Source of the DNA: Haliea sp.
GTDB taxonomy: Bacteria; Pseudomonadota; Gammaproteobacteria; Pseudomonadales; Halieaceae
Direction of reading: 5' to 3'
Length of the DNA: 64,000 nt
Assembly (NCBI GenBank): GCA_002692965.1
Contig: NZNC01000029.1
Location: 1-64,000, forward strand
The first letter of the stretch is position 1. Each line of letters opens with the position of its first letter. A program made the position numbers and the translations under genes. Positions 1-8,979 of this stretch are shown here, piece after piece. A model generated the notes under the pieces. That model searched no databases and was not told where the DNA came from. It saw only the letters and a list, made by a program, of their open reading frames with translations.

Positions 1-99
1 CAGTTGATGGCCAGAGGCCTGAACCGTGTCGATCAACGGTTCACTTTGACGATGGCGGCCTACAACCTGGTGCGGATCCGCACGCTGGTGGCGACGTGA
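1..99 (+). CDS. C-terminal end of an IS transposase (partial, runs in from the left)
   Basis: The frame starting at base 1 is open for 32 codons and stops at the TGA at 97-99. The peptide ends in RVDQRF...TMAAYNLVRIRTL, which is the usual C-terminus of IS5/IS1182-type DDE transposases (an 'AAYNLVR' helix just before the end). The catalytic part lies outside the window, so activity cannot be judged. The IS-like terminal repeat about 180 bp downstream supports the call. Family assignment below 'DDE transposase' is uncertain. Confidence 0.7.
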   Translation, partial: QLMARGLNRVDQRFTLTMAAYNLVRIRTLVAT

Positions 100-304
100 G
101 AACCTTGGGTGGTCACCGTGCAACCCTGGCGCCACTTGCTTACGGACCTGAGGCCTCGTTCATGGCTGTTTGTCAGCTCCGCAATAATCGGAATCCTGCG
201 CCAACTGAAACCCGGGAGGCCAAGATCTCAGGGACTCAGGATGATCAACTTCGATGCTGAGCTGTCGATTCATTGATTTTTACAGTTTTTCAACGGCCTG
301 CTAA
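1..304 (+). mobile_element. Right end of an insertion sequence
   Basis: After the transposase stop there are about 200 non-coding bases ending in a run of the type TTTTTCAACGGCCTGCTAA (about 285-303). This resembles the terminal inverted repeats of IS5/IS1182-like elements (TTTTTCAgc..CCTGCTA). The left end is outside the window, so the inverted repeat and target-site duplication cannot be checked. The element ends directly on the ribosome-binding site of wecB, so it has replaced whatever originally lay upstream of that gene. Confidence 0.6.
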
Positions 305-313
305 GGAATTTAT

Positions 314-1453
314 TTGAAAGTATTAGTCGTTTTCGGCACACGTCCTGAAGCCATCAAGATGGCCCCTTTAGCTCTGATGCTTGCTGCTGACGAGCGCTTT
401 GATGCTCGCGTGTGCGTCACAGCGCAGCACCGTGAGATGCTCGACCAGGTGCTTGGGCTCTTCGAAATCGTTCCTGAGTATGACCTCGACCTGATGAAGC
501 CCGGCCAAGACCTCAACGACATCACCACCGGCATATTACAGGGAATGAAGGAGGTACTGAGCGACTTTCGCCCCGATATGGTGCTGGTACATGGTGACAC
601 TGCCACCACATTCGCGACTACCCTGGCCAGCTACTACCAGCAGATTCCAGTGGGCCATGTGGAAGCCGGCCTTCGCACAGGCGACCTCTATTCTCCATGG
701 CCGGAGGAAGGCAACCGCAAGCTCACCGGAGTCCTCGCCGCAGTGCACTTCGCACCGACCGATACCTCACGCGACAACCTGCTGGAAGAGGGAGTCGATC
801 CCGCTACCGTGTTTGTCACCGGCAACACAGTGATTGATGCCCTGCTGGAGGTGGTAGGCAGATTGGAGAGCGACAATGAACTCGCCGCCTCGCAGGCTGC
901 CTGCTTCCCTATGCTGGAGGATGATAAACGCCTGATTCTGGTCACTGGGCACCGCCGCGAGAGCTTCGGTAGTGGCCTTGAGCGCATCTGCGAGGCCCTA
1001 GCCGATACCGCCAAGACCCACCCTGATATCCAGATTCTCTACCCGATGCACCTTAACCCTAATGTGCGTGAGCCGGCTAAGCGCCTGCTTACCGGCATCG
1101 ATAACGTGCATTTGATTGCTCCCCAGGACTACTTGCCCTTCGTCTACCTGATGAGCCGCGCTGATCTCATCCTCACCGATTCAGGCGGTATCCAGGAAGA
1201 GGCGCCCAGCCTAGGTAAGCCGGTGCTTCTAATGCGTGATACTACCGAACGTCCCGAGGCGGTGGAGGCAGGTACCGTCAAGTTGGTTGGCACTGACGTG
1301 AGCGCTATCACCAGTGAAGTCAACCGGCTGCTTACCGACCGCGACGCCTACGATACCATGAGCTTCGCTCACAACCCTTACGGTGACGGCCAGGCCTGCC
1401 AGCGCATTCGCGACGCTCTTTTATCGCGCCAGTACTCTGTAAGTCCGGATTAA
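314..1453 (+). CDS. wecB: UDP-N-acetylglucosamine 2-epimerase (non-hydrolysing)
   Basis: Converts UDP-GlcNAc to UDP-ManNAc in the cytoplasm for surface polysaccharide synthesis. The 379-residue length is normal for the family. It begins [17 protein letters not shown], the classic WecB start, and retains HGDT (the active-site Asp of the E. coli enzyme), [16 protein letters not shown] (active-site His) and the UDP-binding [15 protein letters not shown] segment. The start is TTG at 314: an in-frame TAA at 302-304 rules out a longer form, and AAGGA at 303-307 is well spaced. Because the IS end lies immediately upstream, transcription probably starts inside the IS. The ManNAc route fits the tviB/tviC genes further along the cluster. 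Confidence 0.95.
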   Translation: MKVLVVFGTRPEAIKMAPLALMLAADERFDARVCVTAQHREMLDQVLGLFEIVPEYDLDLMKPGQDLNDITTGILQGMKEVLSDFRPDMVLVHGDTATTFATTLASYYQQIPVGHVEAGLRTGDLYSPWPEEGNRKLTGVLAAVHFAPTDTSRDNLLEEGVDPATVFVTGNTVIDALLEVVGRLESDNELAASQAACFPMLEDDKRLILVTGHRRESFGSGLERICEALADTAKTHPDIQILYPMHLNPNVREPAKRLLTGIDNVHLIAPQDYLPFVYLMSRADLILTDSGGIQEEAPSLGKPVLLMRDTTERPEAVEAGTVKLVGTDVSAITSEVNRLLTDRDAYDTMSFAHNPYGDGQACQRIRDALLSRQYSVSPD

Positions 1454-1543
1454 GAACTGGAGTGATTGATAAGTGGTTGTCTATTTCCTCTGATTTCTAT
1501 GATTTCAAAATCAACGTCTTGGCCTTAGTGGTTTACTATACTG

Positions 1544-2782
1544 ATGAGTGATAATTTAAACATCCTTTTTGTCTCTATTGCTTTTCCGCCGAAGACTGAT
1601 GCTGAATCACTTCAGGCTTCTAAGGTGTATAAATATCTTACCAAACGAAGTGATATATCAACTACAGTTGTGACTACTAGAAATAGTAGCTCTGTAAAAG
1701 CAATGTTTCGTGTGGATGTTCAGCTGAATTCCTCATGTATCGAGATTGTTAATTTCAAGTCAAAATTATTTGATGCCATTAAAGTCCGCTTGATTCCTGA
1801 ATTGATGCTTTTCCCCGATATTGAGTCTAGGGCAATAAAGGGTTGGAAAAAAGCTGCTCAGCTAATCGACAAAAAACCAGATGTAATTATATCTCGTTCT
1901 TTTCCAATTTCTTCAGCATTGATTGCTCAAAAGCTTTCTAAATATTTTGATGTTCCTTGGGTTGCGCAAATGAGTGACCCATGGGTACTCTCTTCTTTGC
2001 CGCAAAAGCGCTACCCTAAGAAATGGTCAAAACGTAAAGAGCGTGAAATCATTCAGGCTGCAGATGTGTTGACTTATACATCTAAGATAACAATGAACAA
2101 GTATGCCAAAGAGTATTCTGGGGATGCAGGAAAAATGGTTTACGTCCCTAACGTTTACGATCCAGAACATCGAAGTGAAAATGTTTGGCTTAAGAAAGAT
2201 AAGATTCGGATAGTTTTTACAGGCACAATGCCTGAAAGTCGTAGCCCAAAGGACTTCATGTTGGCTTTCCGTGATTTTTCTGAAAAGTCACCTGACAAAG
2301 CGAAAGATTTTTCATTGGAGTTTGCTGGGCAAGCGTCACGGGAAGTAAGAAAAGAGCTCAGTAAGTTTGATGATCTTTTGCTGTATCATGGCCCTGTCAG
2401 TTTTAAAGAATCTGTTGCTCTGCAGAGGCAGGCCGATCTTTTGCTATTAGTAGATAATAAGATCTCCGATGAATTTAAAATAAATGATGAGCCATATGAG
2501 TTTTTCCCATCTAAAATTCTTGATTATATTGTTGCTGAACGCCCGGTTCTCGCAATAACTGAGAAAAATAGTATGTCTTCAAGTATTTTGGATGAGTTTG
2601 AGATAGGTGCCTCTCTAGAACCACATGACCGTTCTGGTATTATCAAAGAACTCGAAAATGTTTGGGCGTCATGGAGTAAAAATGATGAGGTGTTTTTTCA
2701 TAGAAAAACTTCGGCGGATTTTTTTTCAGCCAAATATCAGGTATGTCGCTTAGTGAAGATAATGAGAGGTTTGGCAAGATAA
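1544..2782 (+). CDS. Glycosyltransferase, GT4-like, from an AT-rich foreign segment
   Basis: Predicted cytoplasmic sugar transferase of 412 residues acting on the lipid-linked repeat unit. The N-terminus (NILFVSIAFPPKTDAES) has the 'FPP' pattern of GT-B enzymes, and the C-terminal half (IVFTGTMPESRSPKDF, then KILDYIVAERPVLAI) matches the nucleotide-sugar-binding lobe of GT4 proteins. The donor and linkage cannot be read from the sequence. The gene is strikingly AT-rich compared with wecB and with everything after 3.5 kb, which suggests import as a serotype-type cassette. No strong Shine-Dalgarno is visible before the ATG at 1544. Confidence 0.8.
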   Translation: MSDNLNILFVSIAFPPKTDAESLQASKVYKYLTKRSDISTTVVTTRNSSSVKAMFRVDVQLNSSCIEIVNFKSKLFDAIKVRLIPELMLFPDIESRAIKGWKKAAQLIDKKPDVIISRSFPISSALIAQKLSKYFDVPWVAQMSDPWVLSSLPQKRYPKKWSKRKEREIIQAADVLTYTSKITMNKYAKEYSGDAGKMVYVPNVYDPEHRSENVWLKKDKIRIVFTGTMPESRSPKDFMLAFRDFSEKSPDKAKDFSLEFAGQASREVRKELSKFDDLLLYHGPVSFKESVALQRQADLLLLVDNKISDEFKINDEPYEFFPSKILDYIVAERPVLAITEKNSMSSSILDEFEIGASLEPHDRSGIIKELENVWASWSKNDEVFFHRKTSADFFSAKYQVCRLVKIMRGLAR

Positions 2783-3492
2783 TTAAGTCTTTATAACCTT
2801 TCGAAAAACTACAGGTTTAAAGATTTAAATAAATAAATTGATGTCTCGGCTCTGCCGGGGTGCTCCTTTTTAATGGTTAAATTTTTCTATGTTAATTACT
2901 AGGCCAGAAATAGTAAGAAAAACGGAAAAACGACACTTTTAGCAACTGTTGGTTATGAAGACAATAAATTTGATACGCATGAAATTTTTTTTTAAGTAGA
3001 TGATGTCTATAAAAGATCATCTCCGTAAAATTAGCGAGCCTTTTTTTCTAGCTTCTTTTCCCGCAGCTCTTTATCACAATGAAAAAAGGATATTTGTAGA
3101 AAATTGCCTATCTCCTGAGCTTTCTTCTAATGTAACAGCCGCGTTGCATCTATAAAATAAATGTGGTTTTTTCAAATTATTGAAGGAAATTAAAATATTG
3201 TTCGATACAACTATAGGTTTCCGAATCATGTAAAACTGGTGAGTTGAAAGAGTTTTTATTCAGGATGTGGTTGTAAAATCTCCGGCCGGATAGGGCTTTG
3301 TTGTCATTGATTAAATTGCTAATGGCGTCGCGAGTTCAAGCATTGTGGAGTGTTTTGTTGCTTTTTATATCATATATGTGTTTAGTTTGTTAAGTGAGAG
3401 TGTTTTTTCTCCTTTCTAGCCTTGCATTTTCTAACCCTTACTTCACTTCCTCCTGCCCCTTTATTCTACGATTTTTTTATTTTGGTTGCGTG
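2783..3492. other. AT-rich intergenic stretch, probable decayed cassette DNA
   Basis: About 710 bp with the same low GC as the preceding glycosyltransferase. It holds no convincing gene. The longest plausible frame is 3003-3155 (50 codons, beginning MSIKDHLRKISEPFF), which I do not recognise. A short hairpin CGGCtctGCCG near 2850 could weakly terminate the upstream gene. The stretch reads like the residue of one or more deleted genes, possibly where a wzx-type flippase or another transferase once lay, but no homology can be shown by eye. Confidence 0.5.
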
Positions 3493-4698
3493 ATGCGAAT
3501 ATTGTTCGTTACATGGGATGGGCCGCAAGTCTCTTACCTAGAAGGCTTGTTTCTGCCCATCTTTCGCCGCTTGGCCGAGTACGGCTGGGAGCTCCACGTG
3601 CTGCAGTTCACCTGGGGCGATAGCCAGCGCCTGCAACAGAGTCGCCAGGCCTGCGCGGAGGCAGGGGTGCCATATCGCTCGGTTTGTGTCTGGCGAAGGC
3701 CGGTGTCACTGGGTTCGCTGGCCACGGCGGTGAAGGGAGCGCGGGACATCCGCCGCGCGGTCCGGGAGTGGAATATCGATGTGGTGATGCCACGCAGCAC
3801 GCTGCCGGTGCTTTCTTGCATGCGCGCCCTGAGTGGCAAAAAATTGCCGATGGTGTTCGATGCCGACGGCCTACCGTTGGACGAGCGAGTAGATTTCGGT
3901 GGCATGACCTCGACCGGCCTGGCCTACCGTTTGATGCGAGATATCGAAGCGCAGGGTGTGCGCCGGGCTGATGTGGTGTTAACGAGAACTGAAAAAGCCG
4001 CGGAGATCTTGTTGGCTCGTGCCGGTGCTGGAACTTCAAGGGAGTGTTTTCACAAGGTAGGGAATGGTCGGGATGCCGCTAAGTTTTTTCCGATTGATCA
4101 GCTCAATAGAGGGAGGGTCCGTGAACGTTTAGGGGTTTCATCCCAAGTGCCTCTGCTGGCGTATGCTGGGTCCTTAGGTGGTAAATATCAGCTTTCAGAG
4201 ATGTTGGAACTATTTTCGGCAGTGCTGCGACGTCGTCCTGATGCTCGTTTACTTGTCTTAACTGGTTCGCCTGAGTTTGTCGCTAGAGGAATTGAAGATT
4301 TTCCGGAAGCTAGCTCATCAGTCATTACACTTACCGTCGGCTCTGGAGAGGTTTGTGAATATCTGGCATCGGCTGATGTAGGGCTCGCGCTGATCAAGCC
4401 GAGTTTCTCTATGCAAGCAGCTGCGGCAATAAAAGTCGGAGAGTATCTCTTATGCGGTTTGCCAGTGATCGCAACTGATGGCGTGGGTGACACATCAAGC
4501 ATTACACCTCAAGTTGGGTTCGCTTTAAACGAAACTAATAAGGATGTCTTGGAAGAAGCTGCGATTTGGTTTACTGATAATGTTTTACCGAAGCGAGAGC
4601 TATTCCGTGCACGCTGCCGAAAAGTGGGTGTGGAACACCATTCCCTCGAATCCAGTGTGGTCTCCTATTTGCAAGCGTTACAGGGCCTGTCTTCGTGA
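3493..4698 (+). CDS. Glycosyltransferase family 4
   Basis: Predicted GT-B fold sugar transferase of 401 residues. The frame is open from a GTG at 3394, but the family-type N-terminus MRILFVTWDGPQVSYLEG begins at the ATG at 3493; the 33 extra residues are hydrophobic, AT-rich and unlike the family. GT4 features include an Asp-rich donor region (MVFDADGLPLDERVDFGG), the LAYAGSLGGKYQL segment that opens the second Rossmann lobe, and IKVGEYLLCGLPVIATDGVGD near the C-terminus, which holds the family's Glu. It overlaps the next gene by 4 bp (GTGA), so the two are translationally coupled. Confidence 0.85.
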   Translation: MRILFVTWDGPQVSYLEGLFLPIFRRLAEYGWELHVLQFTWGDSQRLQQSRQACAEAGVPYRSVCVWRRPVSLGSLATAVKGARDIRRAVREWNIDVVMPRSTLPVLSCMRALSGKKLPMVFDADGLPLDERVDFGGMTSTGLAYRLMRDIEAQGVRRADVVLTRTEKAAEILLARAGAGTSRECFHKVGNGRDAAKFFPIDQLNRGRVRERLGVSSQVPLLAYAGSLGGKYQLSEMLELFSAVLRRRPDARLLVLTGSPEFVARGIEDFPEASSSVITLTVGSGEVCEYLASADVGLALIKPSFSMQAAAAIKVGEYLLCGLPVIATDGVGDTSSITPQVGFALNETNKDVLEEAAIWFTDNVLPKRELFRARCRKVGVEHHSLESSVVSYLQALQGLSS

Positions 4699-5780
4699 AG
4701 ATTACGCTGCTGTCCAAGTACTCTCGCCTGGGCGCTAGCAGCCGGCTGCGTTCGCTGCAGTTCCTTCCCTCCCTGAAGCAGAACGGCATCCACGTCACCC
4801 CGTACGTCCTGTTCGATGACGCTTACCTTAAGCGCCTCTATGGGGGTGAGGGCCGTTCCCTGAGCGACGTGGCACGCCGATATACCCAGCGTGCCAGGCG
4901 GCTGCGCCGGCTCAAACAGGCCGACCTGATCTGGTTGGAGTACGAGGCGCTGCCCTATGTGCCCTACTGGCTGGAGCACGGGCTGATGCCGCGTGGGGTG
5001 CCCTATGTGGTGGATTACGACGATGCCGTGTTCCACCACTACGACCTTTCCTCGCGGCGGCTGGTGCGCTGGCTGCTAGGCCGCAAGATCGACAAGGTGA
5101 TGGCCAATGCCGCCGCGGTGATCTGCGGTAACGGCTACCTGGCCGAGCGGGCGCGAAACGCCGGCGCCAAGCGCATCGAGCGCGTGCCCACCGTCGTGGA
5201 CGCCGACCGCTATGCGATAGCCGAGAGGACAAGCCTGGAAGAGGGCAGGTCGCCGGTGATCGGCTGGATCGGCTCGCCGTCTACCCAGGGCTATGTACTG
5301 GAGCTTCAGCCGGCGCTGGAGGCGATGTATCGCGAGCACGGGGCGCGGCTGGTGCTCGTAGGGGCGCAGCCCGAATTGGCATCGCGGTTCGGCGAGTTGC
5401 CGGTGGAGGTGCTGCCCTGGTCCGAGGAGAGCGAGGCCGAGGCGATCGCCGGCTTCGATATCGGCATCATGCCGCTGCTCGATGGCCCTTGGGAACGGGG
5501 CAAGTGCGGCTACAAGCTGATCCAGTACATGGCTGCCGGCAAGCCGGTGGTGGCCTCACCGGTGGGTGTCAATGTCGAGATCGTCGCGGGCTGGCGGTGC
5601 GGCAGGCTTGCCGATGGCCAGGCACAGTGGCAACAGACACTGAGTGAGCTGCTGGCCGATCCTGCCGAACGTCACGCACTAGGCTTGAAGGGCCGCCAGG
5701 CCGTGGAACAGCACTATTCGCTGCAGACCCAGGCGCCACGCCTGGCCGAGATTCTGCGCAGTGCGGCCAGGGGAGGCTGA
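4695..5780 (+). CDS. Glycosyltransferase family 4/1
   Basis: Predicted cytoplasmic glycosyltransferase of 361 residues. The start is GTG at 4695, overlapping the stop of the previous gene by 4 bp. It begins KITLLSKYSRLGASSRLRS, a start seen in polysaccharide-cluster transferases. The segment DYDDAVFHHYD and the C-terminal half (VIGWIGSPSTQGYV, FDIGIMPLLDGPWERGKC, KLIQYMAAGKPVVASPVG) are typical of GT4/Glyco_trans_1_4 proteins. Only 2 bp separate it from the amidotransferase gene, so it is in the same operon. The sugar donor is unknown. Confidence 0.88.
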   Translation: MKITLLSKYSRLGASSRLRSLQFLPSLKQNGIHVTPYVLFDDAYLKRLYGGEGRSLSDVARRYTQRARRLRRLKQADLIWLEYEALPYVPYWLEHGLMPRGVPYVVDYDDAVFHHYDLSSRRLVRWLLGRKIDKVMANAAAVICGNGYLAERARNAGAKRIERVPTVVDADRYAIAERTSLEEGRSPVIGWIGSPSTQGYVLELQPALEAMYREHGARLVLVGAQPELASRFGELPVEVLPWSEESEAEAIAGFDIGIMPLLDGPWERGKCGYKLIQYMAAGKPVVASPVGVNVEIVAGWRCGRLADGQAQWQQTLSELLADPAERHALGLKGRQAVEQHYSLQTQAPRLAEILRSAARGG

Positions 5781-5782
5781 CC

Positions 5783-7816
5783 ATGTGCGGCATCGCCGGT
5801 CTCCTTCAGCCTGCTCCTTTACGCTCGAATGAGTACGCTCAGGCCACTATCGAGTGCATGACGGTTGCCATCACCCACCGTGGCCCGGATAGCGCAGGCC
5901 ACTGGGCCGAGGAGGGCGCCGGGCTGGTGCTGGGCCATCGGCGGCTCTCCATCCTCGATCTCTCCCCGGCGGGGCATCAGCCCATGCACTCGGCGTGTGG
6001 GCGCTATGTGATGGCGTTTAATGGGGAGATTTATAATCACCTGGCGGTGAGGCGCGAGGTGCGAGGGGTGAGGGGCGAGGAACACCAGTGGCGAGGGCAT
6101 TCGGATACCGAGACGCTGCTGGCGGCGTTTAGCACCTGGGGTGTGGAAGAGACACTCAAGCGCTGCGTGGGAATGTTTGCCATCGCGCTGTGGAATCGTA
6201 AGGAGCAGACCCTGACCCTGGCGCGGGATCGCTTCGGCGAAAAACCCCTCTACGTTGGTTTCGCTCAGGGCTGTGGTTTCGCCCAGGGAGCGGGTGAGGA
6301 TGAAGCCTCGGTCACGGGCCGTGGGCCGCTGCTGTTCGGTTCCGAGCTCAAGGCGCTGATGGCCCACCCCGAGTGGCGGGGCATCCTGGCGAGCGAGGCG
6401 CTGGAGGATTACCTGCGCTTCGGCTGCGTGGGGGGCGAGGCGAGCATCTTCCAGGGGGTGGCCAAGCTGCCGCCGGGGTCGATGCTGACGATCACCCGGG
6501 CCGATGTGCAGGCCGGGCGGCTGCCGGCGCCGGTGGCCTGGTGGTCCGCGGAGCAGGCGGCGCGGCAGGCCATGCAGGCCGAGCCCTTGCATGATCCCGA
6601 GGCGGCGGTCTCCGCCGTAGAGCAGGCGCTGGGCCAATCGGTGAAAAGCCGCATGCAGGCCGATGTGCCCCTGGGGGCCTTCCTCTCCGGCGGGGTCGAC
6701 AGCTCGCTGATCGTGGCGCTGATGCAGCGCCAGACCGAGCGCCCCGTGCGTACTTTCTCGGTGGGCTTCGACGATGCCCGCTACGACGAATCCAGCCACG
6801 CCGAGGCGGTGGCGAAGCACCTGGGCACCGAGCACCTGACCCTCAAGGCCACCTCCCGGATGGCGCTGGACCTGGTGCCTCAATTACCGGAGCTCTATGA
6901 TGAGCCCTTCGCGGACTCCTCCCAACTACCCACCGCCTTGGTCTCCCGGCTGACCCGTGAGCATGTCACCGTGGCGCTCTCGGGGGATGCCGGCGACGAG
7001 CTCTTCGGCGGCTACAACCGCCACCTCTGGGTGCCGCGCCTCTGGCACAGGCTCAGGCGGTTGCCGCTGCCGGTTCGCCGCTCCTTGGGTGCTGCGCTCA
7101 AGGCGATTTCTCCCCACCGCTACGATGCCCTGATGCGCCGGGGCGGCAAGGTGCTGCCCAAGCGCCTGCGGCTGCGCACCTTCGGCGAGAAGCTGCACAA
7201 GCTTGCCGCAGTGCTGGAGAGCGCAAGCGAGCGGGCGCTGTTCGCCGGGGTCGCCTCCATGAACCGCGAGCCCGCCTCGCTGCTGGCGGAGCCGGGCAGC
7301 GGCCGGCCAGCGGAGGCGCTGTTCCCGGCCCTGGCCCGGTTCGACAGCGTGGAGTGGATGCTGCTGATGGATACCCTCCACTATATGGTCGACGACGTGC
7401 TGGTGAAGGTGGATCGTGCCAGCATGGCAAGCAGCCTGGAGGTGCGGGTGCCCTTCCTCGACCCCGAGGTATTCGACACCGCCTGGCGCATTCCCGCCGA
7501 TATAAAGCTTAGAGATGGGCAGGGCAAGTGGGTGTTGCGCCAGCTGCTCTACCGCAATTTGCCCCGCGAGCTGATCGAGCGCCCCAAGATGGGCTTTGCC
7601 ATCCCGCTGGACGCCTGGCTGCGCGGCCCCCTGCGGGACTGGACCGAGGAGCTGCTCTCCAGCGCCAGCCTGAAGGAGCTGCCGATGCTGGATGCCAGTG
7701 CAGTACGCCGGCTATGGCAGGCCCACCTCAAGGGCCAGGGTCATTACGCCCAGCAGCTCTGGGCCGTGCTGCAGCTGCTGGCGTGGCAGAGAAGGTGGAA
7801 GCCAAATGTCGCTTGA
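5783..7816 (+). CDS. Asparagine synthase-like glutamine amidotransferase
   Basis: A class II glutamine amidotransferase joined to an ATP-dependent synthetase, 677 residues. Cys2 after the initiator Met (MCGIAGLL) is the N-terminal nucleophile of the glutaminase. The synthetase PPi-loop LSGGVDSSL lies near residue 303. In O-antigen clusters such proteins (WbpS/AsnB type) amidate uronic acids, which fits the tviB/tviC genes here, although ordinary asparagine synthesis is not excluded. The glutaminase domain carries two unusual insertions: a GCGAGG-like tandem repeat at about 6046-6082 encoding EVRGVRGEE, and a Gly/Ala-rich stretch at about 6260-6330 before the SELKALMAHPE helix. Confidence 0.9.
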   Translation: MCGIAGLLQPAPLRSNEYAQATIECMTVAITHRGPDSAGHWAEEGAGLVLGHRRLSILDLSPAGHQPMHSACGRYVMAFNGEIYNHLAVRREVRGVRGEEHQWRGHSDTETLLAAFSTWGVEETLKRCVGMFAIALWNRKEQTLTLARDRFGEKPLYVGFAQGCGFAQGAGEDEASVTGRGPLLFGSELKALMAHPEWRGILASEALEDYLRFGCVGGEASIFQGVAKLPPGSMLTITRADVQAGRLPAPVAWWSAEQAARQAMQAEPLHDPEAAVSAVEQALGQSVKSRMQADVPLGAFLSGGVDSSLIVALMQRQTERPVRTFSVGFDDARYDESSHAEAVAKHLGTEHLTLKATSRMALDLVPQLPELYDEPFADSSQLPTALVSRLTREHVTVALSGDAGDELFGGYNRHLWVPRLWHRLRRLPLPVRRSLGAALKAISPHRYDALMRRGGKVLPKRLRLRTFGEKLHKLAAVLESASERALFAGVASMNREPASLLAEPGSGRPAEALFPALARFDSVEWMLLMDTLHYMVDDVLVKVDRASMASSLEVRVPFLDPEVFDTAWRIPADIKLRDGQGKWVLRQLLYRNLPRELIERPKMGFAIPLDAWLRGPLRDWTEELLSSASLKELPMLDASAVRRLWQAHLKGQGHYAQQLWAVLQLLAWQRRWKPNVA

Positions 7817-7880
7817 TTCGCTAAGCTGTTCAACTTCTCTGCTGTGCTTAGCCCCGAAACGACACAGGTACTCCTGAACC

Positions 7881-8954
7881 GTGTGGCCCTACTGGTTGTT
7901 TTACATGTTACCGGCAATGCTGGCTATTGGCATGAGTCGGCGTGCGCCTTCGACGGTGACCGGTTTGCACTCGACCCGTCTGGATGCTGTCTGGGGGCTC
8001 TTTGTCCTGTTTTTCACACTGGTTATTGGTTTGCGTGTGGAGGTTGGCGGCGATTGGGGGGCCTACATTGGCTACGTTGAGCGCATACGCTACTACCGCT
8101 TTCTTGAAGTGTTTACACTCGGGGATCCCGGTTACCAGCTGATCAACTGGTTGAGCGCCAAGTTAGGCTGGCATATCTGGGGCGTGAATCTGTTCTGTGG
8201 TCTGGTTTTTTCCCTTGGCCTGGCCATATTCTCCCGCAGTTTGCCGCGCCCGTGGCTGGCCATGACAGCGGCCGTTCCTTATCTGATCACCGTTGTAGCA
8301 ATGGGCTATACGCGGCAGGGCGTTGCGCTGGGCTTCGCCATGCTCGGCCTGGTGGCGCTGGGGCGCAGGCAGACGGCCTGGTTCGTGTTTTGGGTGCTGC
8401 TGGGGGCAACCTTCCACAAATCTGCCGTGTTATTGCTTCCAATTGCGGCCCTGGCCAGTACCCGCAACCGCTACATCACAGCAGCCTGGGTCGGCATAGC
8501 CACGCTCATTGCCTACTTTGTCTTGCTGCAGGATGAAGTCGATACGCTGTACCAGAACTATGTGGTGGCGGAGTATCAATCCCAAGGGGCACTGATTCGA
8601 ACAGCGATGAATGCCGTGCCTGCGGTATTGCTGTTGGTTTGGTATAGGCGTTTTCCTTTGGCGCAGGGGGAGGCGCCACTCTGGCGCTGGTTTGCCATTA
8701 TTTCGCTTTCCCTGGTGGTGGTTCTGTTGGCAACACCGGCAAGCACCGCAGTAGATCGTGTGGCGCTCTATATGCTGCCATTGCAGTTGGTGGTGTTTTC
8801 ACATTTCCCGGAAGTCTGGGGGCGCCGATCTGAGACGCGCGCTATTTTAGTGCTCGCGGTCGTCGCCTACTACGCCCTGGTTCACTTCGTCTGGCTCAAT
8901 TTTGCCGGCCATTCCTTCGCTTGGTTACCCTACCGCAACGCACTTTTCGAGTAG
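7881..8954 (+). CDS. EpsG-family membrane protein (Wzy-like polymerase)
   Basis: A polytopic inner-membrane protein of 357 residues with about ten hydrophobic segments, starting at GTG 7881. The pattern LRVEVGGDWGAYIGYVERIRYY followed by GDPGYQLINWLSAKLG is characteristic of EpsG, a Wzy-like family thought to polymerise exopolysaccharide repeat units in the periplasm. A later GATFHKSAVLLLPIA segment also fits ('FH.sa'). It lies 65 bp after the amidotransferase and 26 bp before the next glycosyltransferase, within the same operon. It is the best candidate polymerase for the repeat unit built by this cluster. Confidence 0.85.
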   Translation: MWPYWLFYMLPAMLAIGMSRRAPSTVTGLHSTRLDAVWGLFVLFFTLVIGLRVEVGGDWGAYIGYVERIRYYRFLEVFTLGDPGYQLINWLSAKLGWHIWGVNLFCGLVFSLGLAIFSRSLPRPWLAMTAAVPYLITVVAMGYTRQGVALGFAMLGLVALGRRQTAWFVFWVLLGATFHKSAVLLLPIAALASTRNRYITAAWVGIATLIAYFVLLQDEVDTLYQNYVVAEYQSQGALIRTAMNAVPAVLLLVWYRRFPLAQGEAPLWRWFAIISLSLVVVLLATPASTAVDRVALYMLPLQLVVFSHFPEVWGRRSETRAILVLAVVAYYALVHFVWLNFAGHSFAWLPYRNALFE

Positions 8955-8979
8955 TGCTTTGCGGCCCCCCGAGACTTTG

